This document shows positions 10,901 to 19,900 of a stretch of DNA of 64,000 bases, piece after piece (the stretch's first letter is position 1; each line of letters starts with the position of its first letter). Under the pieces are notes generated by a model that was not told the origin of the DNA, made no database searches, and was given only the letters and a program-made list of their open reading frames with translations. Where the stretch lies: NCBI RefSeq assembly GCF_028583425.1, contig NC_072805.1, positions 20,594,001-20,658,000 of the forward strand, written 5' to 3'. The DNA is from Eublepharis macularius (taxonomy: Eukaryota > Chordata > Lepidosauria > Squamata > Eublepharidae). A program made the position numbers and the translations under genes.

Positions 10901-13900
10901 ACCTTAGGTAGAATTTGGGATGTTTGGGGGATGGGTTTGGTACATGACAAGGACACAAGATGCAGTCATAATGGAAAAACAGTAGAGAAGTGACCAACAA
11001 TCACAATCATTTCGTGTGCCATTGTTTCAGTGTTAAAACACAACAGCTGATGGGGTAGTGGTAATAGAGGACTTGACCCGGTCAATGAAATGTCGTGGAC
11101 CAACAGGTTTCCACGTTTAAGCTTTTTCCTTCATAAGAGAACTCAAAGCCGGCCTTTCTTTCTAAGAAATCTACACTCTGTACTAGAATTTGGACTTGAT
11201 GATTCTCAAGTTGCAATACTGTAATCCTTTTATGGGCTAAACAGATGCCAATTTCACGTGGCTGATCCCCAAAGAACTGCTGCCTCTGATGACTGAAGCA
11301 GAGCAAGTGCTGGCTCACACAGCTGGGGTGCGGGCTTCAAACATCTCACTTTAGATACATTATTGAGGGGGCATATTGAAAAAAATCCCCACACTGTCTG
11401 GATCAGGATGCTTTTCATACCACTTTTGCATCCGTTGCTTTCAGAGCTTCTCTGCAGCTCCCCTGTGCCATTAGGCCTGTTGGTTTCTTCTTGACTGCTC
11501 TCTCCTTGCGTGCAACGGGAAGGATCTCCTCCTGCAGCCCTTTCTTCTTTCTCCTCCTCCTCTTCCTCCTCAGGAGCTAGGAAATGCAGCTTCAAGCCCG
11601 TGAAGTTGGAGAGAAGCAGGAAGAAGGCTTCCGAGCGGAACAGCTCCATGCACTCTTTCAAAATGGCCGGCAGGCTCTCCTCTTCCGCTTTGTCATAAAA
11701 CCTAGAAGACCGGAAGCATTGTTAACAGGGCCAATTTGTGTGCTGCTTTTCTTCAAAACAAATGATGCAAATTCTGCACTAAAGAGACTCAAATTTCATT
11801 CAGAAACTGTTAGGCAAATGAAGCAAAAATCAAATCAGAGTCTACTTCCAAGATACATAATTTGTCCTTTTGCATGGATGAAGGAAGATGAATGAAGGTT
11901 TATCAATCATATGTACATCCTTTGCTATGGATGGTACTCACAAATTAGTATAAACATCACAACCAACTTGTAAGGTAGGATATGCAGAGCCACCCAGCGA
12001 GGTTTGTGGCCAGCTAGGCATTTGAGCTTGTCTCCTGGGTCTAAAGGAAAAAGTACACACTACATGGTGAAGTAGGTGATCCTATATATTACAGGAGCGA
12101 ATGTGACTCAGATGCTCTTTCTAACAGCTGCTCTGGTATGTGTACAACACACAGGGGTGTCCCAAAGGCCAACAATCCATCCACAGTACCACGGTGGTTT
12201 TCAATTTACGGTCAGAAACAAGGGGGTATTAAACAGTTGGGAAGGCATGTGATGGAACTCAGAAATTATTTATTTACTTCCATTATATCTCATCTTTCTT
12301 CCCAAAAGGAACTCAAAGAGGCTTATGTCATTCTCTTCTCCATTTTATCTTCACAACAACCCTGTAAGGTAGGTTAGGGTATGCCTAACTGACCCAATGT
12401 CACCCATCAAGTTTCCATAGCAGAGTAGGAAGTCAAACCTGGAGTCAAACCCAGATTCTAGTCTGAAATACACTGGTTGGAGGTCCAGTTGAATCCTTTC
12501 TGCCTTCTGAGAATTCTAGCAGCAGCATCCACATTTTATGTAGTTATAACAGCTAGCAACTGTGGGGTTTTTTTTTTAATGCTTAAAAGAACCACCTGAA
12601 ATACTTACGGCCAAATGCTTGGCTAGTTATTCAGACTAATACGCATGGATCTCAGTCCTTGCAGACCAAATACATGCAGCGGAGAGATATCTGCAATAAG
12701 CTACCCTGATGACCTACAACTGGTAGGGCAGAATAGCCCGGCATGTTCCTACCTTTTGTTAGGGGGCCCCCTGCTGTTCCACTTGTGTTCTCCCTTCTCC
12801 AGAGCTTCACAGACAAGCTGGAATTTGTCTCTCTAGAAACCAAGCACAGTGAAACAGCCATTAAGGTAAGGCTCTGAGCAATGCTAACCACTTGGGGCAA
12901 GGAACCCCCCGTTTCAGCTCTACCATTTGTCTCCTGTTCTTGGCTTCCCCCAGGAAAGTAGGCCCAGCCATTCGCGCTATGGGGCAAGAAGTGAACTGGA
13001 TGACTTTGATTCATTGCTCATGCTCTCCTGTCCCTTATTAGCTGCTCTCAGACCGCTATCTTCTTGATGTTGCCGATGCCATGGGACTTTGGCCAGGGGA
13101 AAGGGCTAACCACGAGAATCCAGTATTTTCTTTCCAGTCTATAACATCATGGCGGGACAGAAATCACCGTGTGAGAGTTTGCATTACATTCACAAATATG
13201 CTGACCAGTCGCCAATTAAAGTTTAACTGGCATGGCTACCCCACCAAGTAAAATTACCCCCTACACCCACTGGGTGTAGACTAGTTCTGTGCAGCCACAG
13301 GAAGCATGCTGCAGCAAGACGTGGTGCCAAAACTGAGTCAGCTGTGACAGGATTTTTGCAAAGAGCCAGGCTGTGGCTGTTGTGCAAAAGAATGCCCAAG
13401 ATTCTGGGAGGTGGGGTGGCTGCTCATTCCTCTGTATCCCTCAGAGGTCCCAGTGAAGTCAGGCAGGACTGAGTATTTAAGGCATGGTAAGACTGGTCCA
13501 CACTGCATCAAAATTATGGTGAAACTGTGGATTAGCATTTAGTTTATTCACTGATACCCCTAATGGAGACACTTCATTGATTCCCCGCTCCCGTAATGGA
13601 GCCACAAAGTGGCTTACAACATTCTTGTTATCTCCTTTCCCCCCCTTCACAACAAGCCTGTGATGTAGGCTAGGCTGAGCATGTGTTACTGGCCCAATGT
13701 CACAAAGCCAGCTTTCCTGACAGAGTGGGTTTTAAAACTGAGTCTCTTGGATCTTATTCCAGCACTCTATTGTCCCACACTCGCTAAGGATTTTTGAAAC
13801 ACCGTATTAATTGCTTCCTTTCATTTTGGAAGTTCTGCAAGATAGCCAACAGCAGCCTTAAAAAAATTACATCTAAAATATCTGGTTGAAGCAGCTAAAA

Positions 13901-16900
13901 TACAAGCGTTGGAAGAAATCTTACAGTGGATGCCTAACAGCATTTTCCTGGGAGTAAGCCTCATTGAATAGACCTCAGTAGGAGTCTGAGTAGATCTGCT
14001 TAGGATTGCACTGCTGGTCCTTTACTATAGCTTCTAAATTCTAATAAGTTCTTTTTGGATAATCCTGGAAGATACTAATCTCTGCTTCAAGTGGAAGATG
14101 GTTCCAAAGTAATCTGGCAACCAAGGATGCCTTTTCTATGCTCCTGAACTATCCTAAACTGGCATACTGACAGCACTATCATTAAGAGGCTGCCGTATTA
14201 AACCTGGATAGTGATACCATTCCATGTATTCAAAAAAGCCCATTGGGTTATAACCAGTATCAGCAAGATTAGGATAAAAATCACAAGAGCAAGAGACCCA
14301 GCATTTAAATAAAGAAATACACATTTTTTTAAAAAAATTAAAAGGCTCCAAGGATAGTGACACAAGTCAGATACATATCAGTCTTCATGACAAGTGTTTT
14401 GCAAACTATACTACGGACCCCCACTTCTCTCAAAAAAAGTGAGAATGCTGTTCCTGGCCTGGGTTACTCAGACGGCTTCCTCAGTGAAATCATGCCGGAG
14501 GATCCAAACGGTGCTTCTTAGACTCACCTTGAGAAAATTCTTCAGTAGAATCTCAGACCGATCCTCAAACTCCTCTTGGATCTGGCTCTGGGAATCCATC
14601 TCCAGATACACTGGGTTGATCCAGCAATACAAGATTTCATGCTAATGAAAAACCAAAGCAGCGAACGGGAGAGAAAGGATATTTACATTATGTTATCAAA
14701 CACAGAATAATAAAGCCCTCCAGCCCTCAGCCAGAATCACCTCAAGGCCTCTTTTGGTGCTGGCATGTTGATATTCTGAGAACCCGGCAATCTATGTTGC
14801 TGAGTGCTATTCCCTGCTCTAATGGACATTGGTGGTCCCAGGTGATTCTCCCTTGCACGAAGAGGTAGTTGTACTGGACTGTTATGCTTTCTGATAAATT
14901 CCAGTTCAACGCTCACACACTTGAATCTTCCTTCAAACTTCTTTTGTTAAAAATGGTTACTCGTAGGAGATGTGACATTACCCCATTAGAGGTCAATCGC
15001 AATGATGTTTTTTTCCTCCCACTGTGGGTATTAAATTAGCTTAGCAACTCTAAAAAGATGACCATTCGCAGCCATTTAAAAAAATTAATTTGTAACATTC
15101 TTCTAAGGATAACAACGCTTAGTCACAATGCAGAATGTTACAGTACAGCAAGAAAGTAAACATTTCAACTGGTCAGTCAAATGTAACATGAATTCATTAA
15201 CATACAATATTATATTTCTATCTCAAAGTTACAGTATTTGACATAACTTATATGAAGACTTAAGACCACTTAATATATGTATATGGATCTTAACCTTTCA
15301 GAGCATGTGTCAAACATCTTATCTGAGTCAAATGTTTAAAAAGGGAATTTTTCTATAGTTATTTATATAAGAGGAATTTTGTGTGGCTTTAATGTATACA
15401 GTTATTTTCAGTGCGATCCTAAATTGAGTTGCACCCTTCTAAACCCACTGACTTTAATGGACTTAGAAGGGCATAACTCTGCTTAGAATTGCACTATAGA
15501 CATTTAGGCTATGGACAAAAGAGGTACATACTGTATGTCTGGCATTTCACTGCCTATAGATCCCATAAACTTCCCCCTTTTATGTATCTCTCTGACATCT
15601 GGAGGCACACTCCATGCATCTGATAACATGGGGTCTAGTCCACAAAGCTTATGCCACAATAACCTGTTAGTCTTTAAGATACCACAAAATTCCTTTTGGG
15701 GCTTTATGTCTCCTGCAAGCAGATCATGAGAACCCCTAGTAAGAAACTGAAGGAGGGATGGGTGGATTCAGAAAAAAAAGAATTTTCTCTTCCAATAAAT
15801 TAATTAAATGGCAAGAGTGCTTGATTGTCTGACTCCATTTGTGGAAGTTAGAATACCTGGAAAGGTAGCAGAGTTTGCTTACATCAAAAGGGATGTGGGG
15901 GCTCCGTGGCAGAAGTGGCTCAATGTGGCGTGGTGGCCTAGCAACCGAGGGACCATGAAACCAGCCACTTACAGACAACCGACACTTGCCCTTGGAAAGA
16001 ACTTCAGCCACCTGGGATACAAGGAAATCCAAAGAATATAGTTATTCTGAAGTCTGGGCTAAGACACAGTATGTGGACATCAGGTAAAATGTGAAACCAA
16101 AGCTACCCTCATCAGTGAAAATACACCCCAAAAAAGAAGACCATAAGTGGCCAACTGCCGTCACATGGAGCCCACCATAGCCATGCCTAGTTTGATCTCA
16201 AGCATCTTTCAGCTCAATCTTAAGAGAAGTTTCAATGGATTTAGACTGGAGTAACTCTGCTTAGGATTGCACTGTTCAGCTTCTTGAAAGAGCTTAACTG
16301 ATTTCCGAAATACCTGTATTCAAGCAGAAATAACAAGCCAGGAAGGCATGCCTGAGATAACAGCAGCACTCACAACAGTCTAAGAAGAGGGTATGGCCTC
16401 GGGTCAACCTTTCCAGCTATTTGGGAGTCTGGAGGGAATTATGGCTCAGTGGCAGAGCACCTGCTTTGCATGCAAAAGGTCTCAGGTTCAAGCCCTGGAA
16501 TCTTTGGTTTAACAAAAATCTCGGGTGGCAGGCACTGGTTGCAAAGGGGTAGCCATGTTAGCCTGTTACAGCACAGTAAAACAAAAGTCCAGGGGCACCT
16601 TAGAACCTGATAACATTTATTTCAATATGAGCTTTTCCAAGTCACAGCTCACTTCCTCAGATATGGGGAGGGAGATCAAATTGAGAGTTCTAAAGGGAAA
16701 GATTACAAGGTGGGAGAGGAAGTGTTGAGACAGAGAGGCTAGTCACAATTTTGTTCTAGTCATTTACACTTGAAAGACTCTGAATTCACACCCAACCTCA
16801 GTCTCAAGCCCTCCCCCCCTGTAAACTTCCTCTTAAGCAGAACTCCCGGTTTGATTTCCCTCCACAAACCTGAGGAAGTGAACTGTAATCCACAAAAACT

Positions 16901-19900
16901 CATATTGAAATAGATGTTGTTAGTATTTAACACGCCACTGGACTTTTGTTGTATTTAGCAGCTATTAGGCAAGGATGTTTGAGAAAGATACCCGAGAACC
17001 TAGAAAACAGCTGGCAATCAAAGTAGGCTACGCCAGCTAAATGGCTCAGAGCTAAACTACACAAGACGAAATACATGAAGACACAAGTGAAAGGAGACAC
17101 AATGTTAGCTGGGAAGCACAAATTTCACCTCTCTACAGAGCGGCAAATATAGCTCCTCAGAGGGTTTGTTAATTTTACCTCTACAGAGCCAGCAAAGATC
17201 CTTCCTCAGAGGGTTTGTTAATAATTGACAAAGCCTTCAGGGAGGCAAAAGGGAAATTAACAAATTCTCTGAGGAGCAATCTTTGCCAGCTCTGTAGAGA
17301 GAGGTGAAATTCAAACTATGCTTCCTGGCTAACACTGTGTCTCCCTTCACTTGAGCGTCCTTGCGTAATTCGTCTCGTGTAGTTTAGCTCTCAATGGTCT
17401 AGGGCTGAGTAAAAAACAGCTTCATAAAAGAGTCTGGAGAATTAGAGGGAAAGTTGGAACAGCATTATTGGTGCATGTGCACAGGAACAAGAGCCTTCTT
17501 GCCTGGTGGAAAGAGACTGGAGACACTTCGAAGAAAGCTAGTGAGTTCCACAAAGGGACCAATGACTTGACGATCTGCTGAGGTTGGAAGTGATCTGGCA
17601 GGGGATAAAAAAGACAAAGATGCAATGTTTGAATAGTTGCATCCATCACTGCAATCCACTTTTTCTTCCTGCTATCACCTCTAGACCACAAAACTAGCAA
17701 AATATTTGCATTCTTCACACCCAGATTTCACTTATTGCTCTTCCAGACCAGTTGTTTGCATTTCTCAGTCTTTCTTTGCACCCATCCAATACTAGCATGT
17801 AGTCAAGGCTTAGCTCTGCCCCGATGCCACTTCCTTGACCCACAAGCCATGGCCACTAGGATACAAGGAAGATGGCTGGTTTTTTCCAGCAGTGAGTGTG
17901 TATATGTGAATTAGCAGAAAAACATAGGAGAACGCCACCAATCTGAACTGCCAAAGAGTTCTAGTGGATTGAAACATATTGGAGCTCCTGTTGTTGGGGA
18001 CTAAGGCAGAAATCCTAGCCCTGCTACGCGAGTGCACTTTTAAGTTGAACTGGTAGAACCTGGGACCCTTGGCATCCAAAATACAGGATCTTCCACTAAG
18101 CTCTCCATTTGTCAACTGAAAGAACCAAGATGAGATTTAACTTGGAATTACAGAACAGCCAACATCAAAACGTGGAAACGGTCCAGGCCAGTATGCTGAG
18201 ACCTGTGGGATAATTTTTTCAATATTCCCATTTTCATAACGAGTTTAATAGTGCAATCCTAAGCAGAGTTATGCCCTTCTAAGCTTATTGACTTCAGTGG
18301 ACTTGGAAGTCTGCAATTCTGCTTAGGACTCCACTCAAAGCAGTTGCCTCCTGCTTAAAAACCTCAGCTGCCGCAGCATCTTACAACTTCCTTATTTTTG
18401 ATGTTGTATCACTGTGGATATTTGCCTCGATTGAGGGGAAATCACACAGGTGTCATTTCCTTGCCAGGGAGTATGAATGCTACACAAGATATCAAAATGT
18501 AGAAGTATGATGTAAAGGAAGGAACCATGTAACAGGCTGCAATTAGCTAGGAGTCCTTTTCGGCTGGCCTGCTGGCTCCGAGCGCACAAGAGGGCTTGCA
18601 CCCTCCACTTACTGTCTGTGCTGAAAAGGTCCAGAGTGCCCCCATCACTCCTGTCCCACGGTGGCACAAGATAGAGAATGAAGGCAATTCGTCGGCCTTC
18701 CAGTTTGTCGTCATGGCAGAGAAGAGCATCTGCAATGGTAGACAACCCAGTTGAAGAAGTAATTGGGCCTGGGCAGAGACTGCCAGGCATACCTAATAAA
18801 AATCATCAAGCTTCAGACCCAGCAAGACCATGTTACTAGATCATAGTTGCTCTTCTTTTACTATCACTGAAGATGTATTTGTTTATTAAACATCTCACCT
18901 TTCTTCTCAATGGGAACCCAAAGCAACTCTCATAGTTTTCCTCTCCTCCACTCCATCCTCACAACAACCCTGTGAGGCAGGTTAGTTTCTTACCATGAAA
19001 ACCCAACCAGGGGTCACCATTAGACAGCTATGATTTGAGGGCACTCTCCACCACCAACGGAAATAAATGACAGCCCTTCAGAGATGAGACACCCAGGGAT
19101 ACCAGCATATGCATCTAATCTTTACAATTTTAAAAATTTGATTTATATTATGTTTTTCCATTATTAGGTTTCCATAGTGGCTTACACTTTTAAAAAACAC
19201 ACGCTATTTTTCCCCACCCCATCTTAGTCCCCACTGCTGAGCAAATGCTATAGTGCCTTCCTCCCAGGCTCTGCTTGTCAGGTCCCTCTCTGCCTCACAT
19301 GTGGTTGTGTTGATGGAGACAGCGGGGCATTTCCTCACCTGTATATTCATATTTGGCACAGAACAAATCGATGGTTGGCTCCAGCTCCACTTGGGCCACA
19401 TCTGAAAGCCACACCCGGAATTCATCCAAGAGGACTTCCCTGAAAGACAGAAGAGTGCACAGAACATGAGCCTGCAGAACCTTAGTGCAGCCACTACTGT
19501 TGCCCATGGGCGTTAGATGTGGCCTGTAATCCACAAGGAAGGCAGCCTTCCTTCCCAAGCTCCAGCAGACAAGTTGGTGGTCTCCAAAATAAACTTCACA
19601 AAGTTCAGTGGGGCAAGTAAGCAAGTGTGCCCAGGCCTGAAGCCCAAGCAGGTTGACTTGAAAGATGTACAAAACTTGGAAGCGATTAGACATATTGCAT
19701 GCTCACCAACACCACCAGCTGCCTTATTTCCAGAGCTAAAATCATGAAACTGGCTCCGCTCACCCCTTTAGCTTGGCCACCATAAATCACGCTATGGGTT
19801 ATGTCAGAAAACACAGCAATAAATTTACCTTAAAGCAGCGATGTGGGGCTCTTCTGCCTTTTGGAGATCATCTGACTTTGCACATGCAATAGAAAACAAG

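Noticed and set aside
11082-11318. 78-residue minus-strand frame as an OGFOD1 exon
   Set aside because: It does not match the OGFOD1 sequence. The true exons 10 and 11 splice directly in frame without it.
16431-16502. Functional tRNA-Ala gene
   Set aside because: Acceptor stem does not pair, no clean terminator, and many similar repeats exist.
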